Positions 36,243-47,484 of a stretch of DNA of 64,000 nucleotides are shown in pieces (position 1 is the stretch's first letter; every line of letters starts with the position of its first letter). The stretch spans positions 1-64,000 of the forward strand of contig NC_092326.1 in NCBI RefSeq assembly GCF_036785885.1, in the 5' to 3' direction. Under the pieces are notes generated by a model. That model made no database searches. It was not told the DNA's origin and saw nothing but the letters and a program-made list of their open reading frames with translations. The stretch is from Coffea arabica (Eukaryota; Streptophyta; Magnoliopsida; Gentianales; Rubiaceae). The translations under genes were made by a program, and so were the position numbers.

Positions 36243-38605
36243 TATTCAAGCCTGTAAACTAGTATTGGAAAGACATCCCTGCCAAAAATATCCTTTACCG
36301 ATAACAACATATAAAATTTGTAAGGTAGGTCGCCTTTTAAAAAAAAAAATATTTTTTTCAAGGAAGGGATCCTTAAAGCTTGGTAAAGATAACTGTAAAA
36401 GAAAGAAAGCAAACATAAACCTAAGAAAACAAAAACCCAAAGGGAAAGAAATTCCCGATCTTTATCAGAAGCCCGTTCTGTACCCCTTTCAATGGAATAA
36501 ACGGCAAGGTGAAACAGCAAAAAGCATCAGCAGCCGCATCAACACCAAAGAGCCGAGACCTTTCAAAATAAAAGAATCTGATGGTTGGATGTGACGAGCC
36601 ATCTAGCACAGCAGCTTCAGGGGGGCACAAAATTTTTGCAAGAATGAAAAGGTTAAAAAGCTTCTTTTTTTTTCAGAGCAAAATGTTAGACACATAAGGA
36701 ATAAACGCATTAAATAACAATAATTAGTGTCTGGAAAAAAAGAATAAACCGCTGATGAAGAAAGCTATCAAGCTGATAGAAAACCAAGAAATTTGGTTTC
36801 CTCTTCATAGCATCTGCCAGCTACACTAAGGGAGCCATTCTGCTTTACATAACACATTCACAAAATAAAGGCTGCTGATGGTTCATAAAGATCTGAAAAC
36901 AATCCCCCCCCTATGGAGCTTCATAGATCAAGGGATGATGGCCTAACTTCCAGACTCTGAAAGAAAACAATGAGGAAGCATCCACGATAGCTTGTCAACC
37001 TCCTGTTCCGGAGCGTGCAACTCCTGGTAGAACAATGCCAAAAAAAAAAAAAAATATTCAACATCATATAAAAATTTTTTGATAAGGGAACATCATATAT
37101 AAGGAAAATGTCTACCCAATAGAATAAAATTTGCCAAATGATCTCCAAGATAACTGGGAAACATTTAATCCAAGTATTTTACAATTCAAATGTTGATTCC
37201 AATCAACAGCATTTGAGGTCATACAAAAGAACAGTCTAGCAATATATCTCAAATGCCTGCCAAACCATTCAAAAATTGTAACAAGTACAAATAGTCTCCA
37301 AAAGTAGCTAGCAGAAGCTAACTCGGATAGCATAAGAACCTATTTTCAAATTACAGACTCGTCTGCTGACATTTACCAAGATGTTAAAGATGGGGATTAA
37401 ATTCTTAGAGAATGTCAAATTTAACTGAGAGAATTTATAAAAATGAAACTTTTCCTGACTGACGCTACACACGGCAAACATGCCAAGTTCCTCAAGTGTT
37501 TCTCGATAGGCAGCTATAGTAACCCAAAAAAAATTAGAAATTATATAATTCAGAGGTTAAAATCATGTCCAACATTTAGTCATTTACAAATGCACTTTTG
37601 GAAGTTGTGAACTCAATGTCAAACTTCAAAAGTCTTAACCAATTTTCAGCCTTTCCTTTATATGATGACACAATAAGTTTAACCACCAATTTGATGCTCA
37701 GGAAAATGTGTAGGAGAAACAGACTGCAATTTTTCATCAATCTTACTTGACATAATTTGGGCTAACCATTTAAAATGAGGTGCACACTCATGTTATTTTG
37801 CATGAAGTCATCTCGCTATACAATGTCTGTACTAAGGGACCCACTCATATATGTCTTGTTAGTATGAAGTGGATTAGGATTTAAACTCACCCAGTTTTTT
37901 CACAAAAGAACTACTGAAAAGTTTGGTGCTTGACTACTGTTGCTCGCTACAGTTCAAAAAATATGCGAAAGCCCAAAAACAAGTACGACTATAGGATGAA
38001 GCAAACAAATGACTATGGCAATCAAACATGTTGATAGAGAAAAACTACCATAAAAACCAAAACACCTTCAATTATAGGTTGCAAAGAGAAAACCAAAACG
38101 ACACTGAACATATTACAGCATTGTCATGGGAACTAATACATGCATACACACAAAAATCAATATATGTAACAATACTCAAAAATTGTGATCTATGTAGGTA
38201 TTTACATATATATCATGTTTGCATTTTATATATCCAGAAAAGCCTCACCAGTGAAAAACCTGAAAGAGTCAACTGCATATGCATGATCCAATAGCAATAA
38301 TCAAGTAGGCAAGAAAGTAGAAATCCATTACGACATATATGCTGAAAAAGGCTAACCCTTGAAGCTAATGTTCTGAAGAAGATTAAAAGCACCCATTAAT
38401 TAGTAATGAAGAAAATAAGAAATGACACTAGATGACAAGCACAACAACTAAGATGAAGGAAGTAGTTTAAAACAGGTGCACAAGAGACTAGCAACAAATA
38501 GAACTTTAAACATTTTGAGGCAGAGAAAGCCTTCTGCTAACTATTATCAAGTTCAATAACCTATTTTCCAGAACGATGACTAATAATTACACATAGAAAT
38601 GTAGG
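36243..38605. other. Gene-free stretch 3' of the bZIP gene
   Basis: Moderately AT-rich DNA without recognisable coding, transposon ends or RNA genes. The part nearest 38605 should hold the bZIP 3' untranslated region. Open frames such as 36265-36594 and 36203-36520 overlap on opposite strands and show no family. Confidence 0.4.
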
Positions 38606-39409
38606 CTATATGTCACCTTTTTTTTTATTCCCGTTAGAAGTATTGGTAGAAGGCACGCCATTGCCCATTCCACAACCAGGAAGCTCCTTCAAGCCTGAAT
38701 TTTGGTTGCCTGAACAGTGAAGATTCTCAAATTCACAATCATTGAAGCCTTGACCATTCAATGTTGCAGCTTCAGCACTTCTGCCTTCTGATCCGGGATG
38801 AAGACAGTAAAGTTGATCATCACATCGCACATTACATGGATTCATCACATATGCAGCCGGCAGATTATGATTAGCAAGATAAGCATCCCCACTCTTGTTG
38901 GCTGACTTCTGATATGGGAAAGATCCAATCTCACCTTCAATCCTTCCTCTGATATCCACAAGCAAGCACTTAAGCCTTGCAATTTCAGCTTCCAAAACAG
39001 CCTGACCCTGCAGCCTCTTCATCAGTTGCTGATTCAAAGCCCTCAACCTAACAACCTCATCCTCCAATGAAGCAGCCCTAGCCTTTTTCTTCTCCCGATA
39101 CTTGCGCACAGCTTCACGGTTCCCTAAAGGTCGTTTCTTTGACTTCTTTTCAGTGGACTCAGCAGTGTCATCAGTGGGGGTCTTATCTTCGCTTGGGGCA
39201 GGCACAATTTTTGTGTGGACATGATAACAAGTGTGGGTGTGCGAGTTATCAGGACCAGGCGGGTTGCAAGTATGGGTATGGGTACAGGCATGGGTATCTT
39301 TAAGAATTTCATCAAGGAAGCTACCCATAGAGCAACTACTTGGAAGATCACCAAAACTCGAGTTCGAAAACATTTCATGGTTTGAAAACTCAAGCTCCCC
39401 GTCATCCAT
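38606..39409 (-). CDS. bZIP19/bZIP23-type (group F) zinc-deficiency transcription factor
   Basis: A single coding exon of 267 codons. Residues 40-65 form a His/Cys-rich motif in two parts (HACTHTHTC and HTHTCYHVH) typical of plant group F bZIPs; in Arabidopsis bZIP19/23 this motif binds Zn2+ and reports zinc status. The basic region (KKRPLGNREAVRKYREKKKA) has the invariant Asn97-x7-Arg105, followed by a zipper with Leu115, Leu122, Leu129, Ile143 and Leu150. Group F factors bind the palindrome RTGTCGACAY and switch on ZIP transporters and nicotianamine synthase under zinc shortage. The 5' leader is probably split: an AG acceptor at 39425 and a GTATG donor at 39827 fit a 5'-UTR intron. The start follows MDDGELEFSN, as in the family. 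bZIP24 (salt) is the alternative, less likely because of the intact double motif. Confidence 0.92.
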   Translation of the reverse strand: MDDGELEFSNHEMFSNSSFGDLPSSCSMGSFLDEILKDTHACTHTHTCNPPGPDNSHTHTCYHVHTKIVPAPSEDKTPTDDTAESTEKKSKKRPLGNREAVRKYREKKKARAASLEDEVVRLRALNQQLMKRLQGQAVLEAEIARLKCLLVDIRGRIEGEIGSFPYQKSANKSGDAYLANHNLPAAYVMNPCNVRCDDQLYCLHPGSEGRSAEAATLNGQGFNDCEFENLHCSGNQNSGLKELPGCGMGNGVPSTNTSNGNKKKGDI

Positions 39410-39424
39410 TATACCAGCAAAACG

Positions 39425-39827
39425 CTGGCAGATTTACCAATTAGATACAATCTTACGAAAATGACCCAAGTCAACTCAAAAAGCCTACCTACGCTCGATC
39501 AGAAGCCTAAATTCGATACGGGGTCAACCAGATGTCAAACCCTAGAAAAAACAGAGCCCAAAATGCATGATAAAGCTAAAATCTTCAATCGATTCAGGCA
39601 TAAAGGAATTGAATTCTCACAAGCAGAACAAGTTTAAAAGCCTCCAATTAAGGGCAGGGCGCCATGGGATCAAGATACATAAAACAGCAAAAACTCCCCC
39701 AAAGCTGATGAATTATTTCTTTGAATCCGGTCGAACAATTGAAGAATTAAAAGCAAACAGAGCACTTAATAAAACTTCAAAATTCAATGGTTAAGCCGCA
39801 GTATACAAAATTCAAAAGCAGACATAC
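39425..39827 (-). other. Probable 5'-UTR intron of the bZIP gene
   Basis: Minus-strand donor TGG then GTATGTC at 39827 and acceptor CTGCCAG ending at 39425, 15 bp before the ATG. The leader exon would run from 39828 to about 40060. This is inferred from splice signals only. Confidence 0.45.
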
Positions 39828-40690
39828 CCATTCACACAAAATTTTGTCGAGAAGTTGACAAGAAGCTGCAAATAATTGAACCCTTGTCGGAAAAATTCAA
39901 GGTCGACAAGGCGGCGACAAAGACAGACCGTTCACGCCCGTGCTTTTTCTTCCTTCTCTTTTTCCTTTGGTGTGTTGAGAGGGGGCCGCCACAAGGGGAA
40001 TCTTGACGAGGAGTTTTATAGAAGAGAACAGATGGAGGGTGTTGATTTCTTAGGTTAAAAATGGATGGCGAAGTTTTAATGGCGGAAACAAAAGGATGAA
40101 GCCATAGACACAGAGGCCATTGGCTCATCAGATTCCTACTGAAACTTAATCAGTGGAAAAAAAAATGTGTGTGTTGGGGTGTGGGGGGGAGGGGGGGCAC
40201 TCTTAGAAATGTCCAAAACTCAGACGAATCCTTTTCTGATATTCGTACATATTTGAGGGGCTGATTTTGCAATATGCTCTTTGTCTTGGGCGTGGGCCTG
40301 CTGCTGGAAGAGCTCCGACGATGCTTGCAATGTTTCACTTTTGAAAATCATGCCTCCCGTACAGAAAGTTTTTAATTTTTTAAAAATAGGGGGATCTTTC
40401 TAATGGTTTAGGATGTATTTCAAGTACCATATTTTTAAAATTATAAGATTAATTTGAAAAAGTAAATAAATATAATGGAATGCAAGTAAGATTAAATAAG
40501 AAAAAGTATATAAATGTAAAAGAGGATAACAAATATTAGTATGATTAAATGAATTTTAGGTGTGTTAATAAGTGTCCAGTGAACAAAAACTCTAAAAAAT
40601 ATATAATCAATCACTTTAACTGATTTGAAATGAGCTCAATTTGCTAGGGTAAATATTGCATAGATTGACAGAGCTTTTTGGACCAACGAG

Positions 40691-41180
40691 TAGGGTTGCA
40701 AATGAATCGAGTCGAATCGAGTTTAGTTTTGACCTAATCGAGTTGAGCCTCAACTTAATTCTACCAAACTCGCTTGAGTTTGAGCTCGACCTCAAATTCG
40801 AGTCAAGTCGAGTTTGAGTTCGAAGTTAAAAAAAAATAAAAAAAAATATTTTTATTTTTAAAAATAAATAAAATAATAATTTTTCTTAATAAATAATAAA
40901 ATATTAGAAACATTTATGTAATTTGATTATATATATATATAATTAAACCATCTCGTGAATTAGCGATTTGAGTATCTGTGAACTCAAATTCGAGTTCGAA
41001 CTTGATTCGAATTGATAATCAAACCATCTCGTGAATTAACGATTTGAGTACCTGTGAACTCAAATTCGAGTTCGAACTTGATTTGATCAATTCGAACTGG
41101 TGTTCGATATTAACTAAATTTAAATCCAATGTTAACTCGAACTGTTTATTCGTGTGTGGTTCGACTTATATATGGTCCCA
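40691..41180. mobile_element. hAT-like element, GAGCTCGAG family, right end unclear
   Basis: Begins TAGGGTTGCAAATGAATCGA, nearly the left end of element A (19522), and continues with the same GAGTTCGAACTCG-type subterminal repeats. The matching right end is missing or diverged. Confidence 0.6.
40945..41094 (+). repeat. 76-bp tandem duplication inside the hAT-like element
   Basis: AAACCATCTCGTGAATTA starts at 40945 and again at 41021, and the following GTGAACTCAAATTCGAGTTC is identical in both. Confidence 0.85.
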
Positions 41181-41532
41181 CCAATGAGTAGGAATCTTTT
41201 GGTAAATGTTTTTTTTTTTTTTTTTGAGTCGGTCATGAGAAAGGGAAAATAAGTTGTCGAAGTCAAACCTTTGATCTTTACTAGTAGGTGTAGTAATGAT
41301 GGAAAAGAAGATACATCTGTGTGTCGTGCCTTGTGGAGCACTAGTCTACTGTGCTCTGTGTCATCTTTGGCTTTACAAATAGAGGATTGGAAAATGAGTG
41401 CCAAAAATGATGCTGCTAAAAAAAACACACACACACACGCACGCACGCACATGTAACACGAGGACCTAAAGGAGCCTAATGTTTAGCCTTTAGAGCTTCT
41501 TCACTCGTGAATTTTGAAATCCAATTTAGACC

Positions 41533-41662
41533 TCGCTTGGATTGATGTTTTTTAGAATTTTTGTAAAAAAAAAAAATTATAACAATTTGATATATGTGAG
41601 ATCAAAAATAATTAAAAAAATATTAAAAAAATTCTTTAGAAAACTTCAATCCAAATAGTGTT
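41533..41662. mobile_element. MITE, TTTGGATTG family, diverged copy
   Basis: Inverted ends CGCTTGGATTGATG and CTTCAATCCAAATAG, with TTTGATATATGTGAGATCAA inside. Confidence 0.6.
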
Positions 41663-41673
41663 TATATTTTCTA

Positions 41674-42987
41674 GGATAATTTCATAAACATCCCCTGAGA
41701 TTTCTAATAGTCTTACTATCCTCCCTCTGAGATTTTCAAAATATCAGAAACCTCCCTTAAAATTAATTAGCTAGTAACAAATCAACCCAATTCAAATACA
41801 AAAATAATATAAAATTGGTGTTAGGAGAGAGAAAATAATTTAATTCCATAACTACCCTCAAGTTTCGCATTAGATAGTTAATTTACTACGAACAATATAT
41901 ATCTATTTTAACTTTATCAAATGTGAAATGGTGTAACTATTACCGCATTCATAGAGCGTGAACAAAATATTAACTTTCTAACTCTACAACAAGTTTAGCA
42001 ACTCAAAGTCTCATCTACATATTACACGTGTAATATCATACCATTACATATATTATAACACATCAATTGCATAATCTGTTATAAGAGAAACAAAACATGT
42101 AAACCATACTATAACCAATATTTCGATTTTTTTTAAAAAAAAAAACCATTTGTTGAATAATCACAAACAAGAAAAAATTTGTCATAATTAAAAGGTTTTT
42201 CAATTTAGTAGCATACGACCAACAATTTTACCTATACTTCATACAAGACCAACACCCATTTTCGATGACAATAAAAGTAACAATTAGGATAAAAAAGAGA
42301 AAAACACTATAATTGAATACCAATCATCAAATGGCGCAGATCACACAGAACATAATACAAACTCCATAATGCCATATTTTTCATTTTTTGTTTGATCCAA
42401 ACTATTATTTTTCATTTGCAGGGTCACTATAAGCGTGACCATCAAGAATTACCTTAACATCTGAAATCAAATAATAAAAATTTCCAAAATTTAAGAGCAG
42501 AAAAATCTTATAGGCTAATCGTGAGATTTTCACAATCACCAAAATTTTGAAAAAAAAAAATTGAGAGCAAATTCCCTTTTTAAGTCTCCTAAATCCTTAG
42601 ATATGCCTAAAGAAGCTCTATTTCTCTTATTCCACAAAAACCACCAAAGTCTGAATCATTGTTTCTACTCACGCTCATCAATTATCTATCACATAAAGGC
42701 TCTTATATTTGGTCCCTTTTTTGTACTGGCATATTAGAAAAATTTAAAAAAAAAACTTATAATTTGTCATTATTTCTGTTAAATCTAGTTAATAACAATT
42801 AAAATTATCATGTGAATATAATTGGGAAATATCTCTTAAGTTGTGTGGGTAATTAAGTCATTTCTCCATGATTGATATGGCAATTAGACCCCAATTATCT
42901 AATAGGGGAGGCTTCTCATGTTTTAGAAACCTCAGGGGAGGGTAGCGAAATTGTCAGAAACCTCAACAGAGGTTTCTGAAATTATCC
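41674..42987. mobile_element. Long-TIR non-autonomous DNA transposon (1,314 bp)
   Basis: Starts GGATAATTTCATAAACAT and ends TTTCTGAAATTATCC, with the inverted similarity running about 90 bp inward through repeated AGAAACCTC and GGGAGG motifs. Flanks are CTA on both sides, a 3-bp duplication. The interior has no transposase. The size of the duplication points to the PIF/Harbinger group, but CTA is not its usual TWA, so the class is open. A damaged copy is at 1757-2532. Confidence 0.68.
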
Positions 42988-45792
42988 CTATTCTCTAATG
43001 AAAAGACAAAAGAGTTTTTTTCCTTATAAAAAAAGTAAAAGTCCCTCTGATTCTTCTACTCCTTTAACTGGAACTAAGCGTGGGGTGATCAGCCCAATTA
43101 CATCCACTCCCTTCCCGGTATCTTCCATCCAAAAAGGTCGAGAGAAAGGGTAATGGATGGATCCCAAGCGTTCCTTGCTCCACCGAGATTGATTTGACGT
43201 ATGCGGGGCCTGGGGCCCGTGGCAAGGTGCAATTGCCCGTCACGTTCTTTGGTCCTAAGGCGTTGTAATTAAAAAAAAAAAAAAAAAAGGATGATCCAGT
43301 ATTAAAAAAAAGGATGAGGGGAGTGGACGGCGTCAACGGTGGTAGCGCTGTCAACAGGCTCGGCCCGTCCAGTGCTCGATTCGAAGAAAGTGGGGGGGTC
43401 CAATCTATTGTAATTCTACGTTGGGTAGAATTTGAGCCAAAATTTGAGATTCGATTAAAATGTGAACCAAGATTAATCCTTTATATGCTTAACTCGATTA
43501 AAATCCGATCCATTATTTTATGTATATAGACACATACCTAATTTATATAGCGATAAATTTATTATTTTTAAATATATAATGTATAATTAGATTATTAGTA
43601 ACTAGTATTAGTTTTGAAAAGAGTTAGATTCATTTGACAAATAAGAGGAGGATTGGGTTGGATGGTAAAATGAGAGGAATTATAAATAGAAGATCTTAAA
43701 GAGAAAAACCTATTAATAGTTTATTGACTAATGACCATATATTACTATTGATAGGTTTCTCCATGTGTTTCGAAAGAATTAGACACAATTATTGTTGAAA
43801 AATTTTTGATTTCTGTACTTTCAATGAACCTTTTACTGATTTATGTGTAGTTTTAATATCGTAGATTGCAAATTAACTTTACTACTTAATGGTTTTACAG
43901 TAATTATGTTAAGATAACTAACGAAAATTCAAGAATGATAACGGTCAACATCAAATTTTCATAGTCAACAACTTTGAATTCGCACTTTTGTCCTCGATAT
44001 TTTTATTTTTGAATAATTATATTCTCCTAAATTTTAAATAATGATATCAAGTGTTTTAGGATGAAGTAAGATGCAAATTTGAAAAAAAATTGTGTTAAAT
44101 GGGTGATAAGAATTCTAATATCTCATATTTTTAAGTGTCAAATTGGTATAATATATGTATATTATTATTATACACTACTAATAATTAATTGGTAATAAGT
44201 TCTATCATTTTTTTTAAATTTTTAGCGATAATTTAACAGCCAATTGAATTCCCTTTAAAATATATAAAAATTTAACTATTTGTACATTAAGTTTTCTTTT
44301 TTCAAAGATTTTTCTAACAAGTGCCTAATGGAAACTTGTTAAGATATCTAAATCATACATAACCTACTATATGAACGCACATACATTAACAATTATTACC
44401 TTATATTGCAAATATAAACTTTTCCTATTTAACTTTAACTTTCCAAAATATTAACACTTGAATTGCAACTTAATGAGTGCCCAATGGACACTCATTGGAT
44501 AAGTCAATTTTTTTCTTTATGTTTCAATAGCTTATCAAATGAGTTTGAAATGAATTCGATTTTAAAAATTATTTGAATCGTTAAATGATTTTCAGGGTGC
44601 ACCCGATATTCGAATAAATGTTTTAAAACTATTGTAATGGAAGTTTGGATTTTAATTGGTACGAAAGACAACAAGAAAGAAAGCAATATATAAGAATTAG
44701 TTTTTCCAAAAATTCCTACAAGCACTTCACATTGATATTTATCTTCACTAGTTATAATCACTATAGCTAACTACAAAAATTTGAAACCAATGTTCATAGC
44801 ATATATAAGAATTTAGGTAGTAGTAACAAATAAACTTGATACCAATCATCCAAAGGAGAACAGCGTATGGGATATTAGTGGTATGAATAAATGAAATAAA
44901 AAAATATAAAAGAATAAAAATAGATTTAGTTATAATTCCTACTGCCCATTTAATACAAATTCATTATAGTTTGCATCTCATTTCATTTTAAAATCCTTAA
45001 TATCACTATTTAAAATTTAGGAGAGTATAATGATTCAAAATCAAAATATTGAGGACCGAAAGTCTAATTCAAAGTTGTTGACTAACGGTAATTTGACGTT
45101 AATGGACCTTAGGGACCAAATTTATTTTAGATGAAATATTAAAGACCAGTCCAACACGTGACATGCCAAATATTGGAGATTAAAACTGCAAGTCTACCGG
45201 CCTTAAAACGCCTTTACTGGTTCAACCTTTGAGAAATAAGCCCATGTAAGCCCAACGGCCTTGTAGCATTGCATTTTGGATTTATTCACTCCTCAAGAAT
45301 CCTTTATTAAAACAGTCCCCCTTATCTAAAAAGATAAAAACACTACTATTCATTCTTTCTTTTAATTGAGAAAGGATCTAAATTGTACAAGAAGAAAGTC
45401 AAATGAAAGGAATTGAGAATTGAATTAAAAATTTTATGATTATTAATGTCTCAGCTCTCTTTTTTTTTCTTTTTTTGGTACACTACAGGGAGTGGAAGCC
45501 TAAAGAGGCTGCGTAAGGGGTTAGTTAGCGAGCAAAAATTAAACCAAAAAACATACACTTTGCAGATATTTAAGTTAAGCTCCTAAAGTTCAAATATTTA
45601 ATATTTATCATCCAATCATACTCCATATGAAAAATATACAATAATTTGATTCATTATAACACCTAAATATCCATTTGCATGCATTACTTTTCAAACTAGA
45701 TAAACAAGCCATTCTCCAAAGCTTGTAAGTTAAAATTCCTTCCAAAATGTCATCACATAATGAATGTAAATTTATAAACATCATAATTAAAT
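42988..45792. other. AT-rich intergenic DNA, no gene seen
   Basis: The stretch 43060-43400 is GC-richer and contains CTGTCAACAGGCTCGGCCCG, a fragment like the left end of hAT element B, then AT-rich sequence. No coding family is recognisable. Confidence 0.4.
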
Positions 45793-46303
45793 GGGAAATT
45801 TGCCAAATTGGTCCCTAGCATTTGCCAAAAAAACTTTTTTAGTCCCTATCATTTAAAATCAGCCTGAATTGTCTCTAAGATTTATATTATGATCCATTTT
45901 TGTCCTAATGCTCGTATTTGCTCATTTCTCCGACTGAAAATAGCACGTCTCTCTCACTTTGGCATATTTTCAAGGGTAAAATCGAAAAATACACTTCATT
46001 TTCAGTTGAGTAAAGCCATATTTCCTTCATATTTTCGCATTTGTGTCCTAATTGTCTCATTGAAAGAACGAAATTGAAGAGAAAAAACGTAGCTGCAACT
46101 GGATGGAGTGTGTAATGGAGGAAGAGAATAGCAAGAAAATGTGAAAAAGATGCTATTTTCAGTCCAAGAAATGAGTAAATACGAGTATTAGGACTAAAAT
46201 GGATCAAAATTTAAATGTTAGGAACAATTCTGACTGATTTTAAATGTTAAGGACTAACAAAGTTTTTTTGACATATGTTAGGGACCAATTTGACAAATTT
46301 CCC
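45793..46303. mobile_element. MULE-type MITE with 9-bp target duplication (511 bp)
   Basis: Inverted arms of about 155 bp: the left starts GGGAAATTTGCCAAATTGGT, the right ends ACCAATTTGACAAATTTCCC, and the match continues inward to TGCTATTTTCAGTC. The flanks TAATTAAAT (45784-45792 and 46304-46312) are identical. Long arms with a 9-bp duplication mark a Mutator-type non-autonomous element. A transcript through it would fold into a long hairpin. Confidence 0.85.
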
Positions 46304-46365
46304 TAATTAAATCACATTTTAAATAATGAATGTTCACGTACTATTTCTTCTCTACAGGGTAAATC

Positions 46366-46534
46366 CAATGACGCAATAATGAGATCTTAGAATAGGATCA
46401 CAACTTAAAAGGCAATGGCGCAATAATGAGATCTCAGAACAGGATCACAACTTGAAAGCATCATATATGCAGTTTTAAAGCAATGACGCAATAATGAGAT
46501 GTTAGAATAGGATCACAACTTAAAAGCATCATAT

Positions 46535-46535
<1 letters not shown>
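46366..46535 (+). repeat. Three-copy tandem repeat plus (CA)n(TA)n
   Basis: CAATGACGCAATAATGAGAT or its one-base variant starts at 46366, 46413 and 46481, each followed by AGGATCACAACTT. Spacing is uneven because copies 2 and 3 share an added TCATATA segment. A CA then TA microsatellite follows to about 46588. Confidence 0.85.
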
Positions 46536-46591
<56 letters not shown>

Positions 46592-46995
46592 ACTAAACCA
46601 AAAGGATATTCTGACACTTTTTTGGAATTTTTTTCAATGCAGATGGGGTTTAAATCCTCGACCTATAATTTATTTAAAGAGGAATTTAGTTTTTTTTTTT
46701 TTTTTTTTTTGTAGTCACTAAGCCAGCTCAACTACCTAGCCTCGGTCTGGAGAACGAAACAATAGGCTTTCTTAATTCTGAACTGGTAAAATACATTGCC
46801 AATTGCCTTATTTCATGTCCTTTCCAACAAGTACATAACGAATTACATTAGCTTGATTGCGTCTACATTTATTATTTTAATTTTTCAATTATCTCAAACA
46901 ATTAGAACAAAAAATTGATGAGGCCCTCCATCCGTTTTTACCCACAATTTGTCATAAAATTGTCTTCATTTCCTCAACAAGGTACTTAAAAATCC

Positions 46996-47241
46996 AACTG
47001 GTGGCCACCACCTAACTTGGTGGGGGTGGGAGGCCCACCAAAATGCCACATTTAAGTGGTTTGCTTCAAAAAAAAAAAAAAAATCCAGACAGATGTGTCC
47101 AGACAGATGTGTTGTGCACCCGTTTGATCTGGTGGTAGTTCAATCCTCTTCGGGTTATTCCTGACCCTCTTTAGGTCCGCCCTCTCCTCCTTAATGCAGA
47201 ATAAATTAGATTATACAACTGTTGTCATTTCCGAAAAAAAA
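46996..47241 (+). mobile_element. SINE with 14-bp target duplication
   Basis: Flanked by identical GTACTTAAAAATCC (46982-46995 and 47242-47255) and ending in an A run. It contains a tRNA B-box-like GGTAGTTCAATCCTC. An internal A run at 47068-47084 and a short duplicated CCAGACAGATGTGT suggest a composite or dimeric structure. Confidence 0.75.
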
Positions 47242-47403
47242 GTACTTAAAAATCCTTACTAATAACACACAAAACAATGAAGTAACCAAAAAAAAAAAAA
47301 AATTCTCACTACACACCTATCAACCGCCTCACAATTTTTAGTGGGCGCGGGTTTTTCATTTTCTTTTTCGCCTTCCATTTTTTTATTGGGGTTTTTGTTT
47401 TGT

Positions 47404-47433
47404 TGGTTGGGGGGTGGGGGGGGGGGGGGGGGG
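47404..47433. repeat. Poly-G tract near the kinase 3' end
   Basis: A run of about 30 bases that is almost all G, 50 bp beyond the kinase stop codon. Confidence 0.85.
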
Positions 47434-47484
47434 TTCTGCCTGTTTTCCACTAATTTTGTAGCAACTCACATTAGGGTCCAACAA

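Noticed and set aside
36933-36960. C/D-box snoRNA suggested by ATGATGG and CTGA
   Set aside because: Boxes are too close, with no terminal stem or C'/D' pair.
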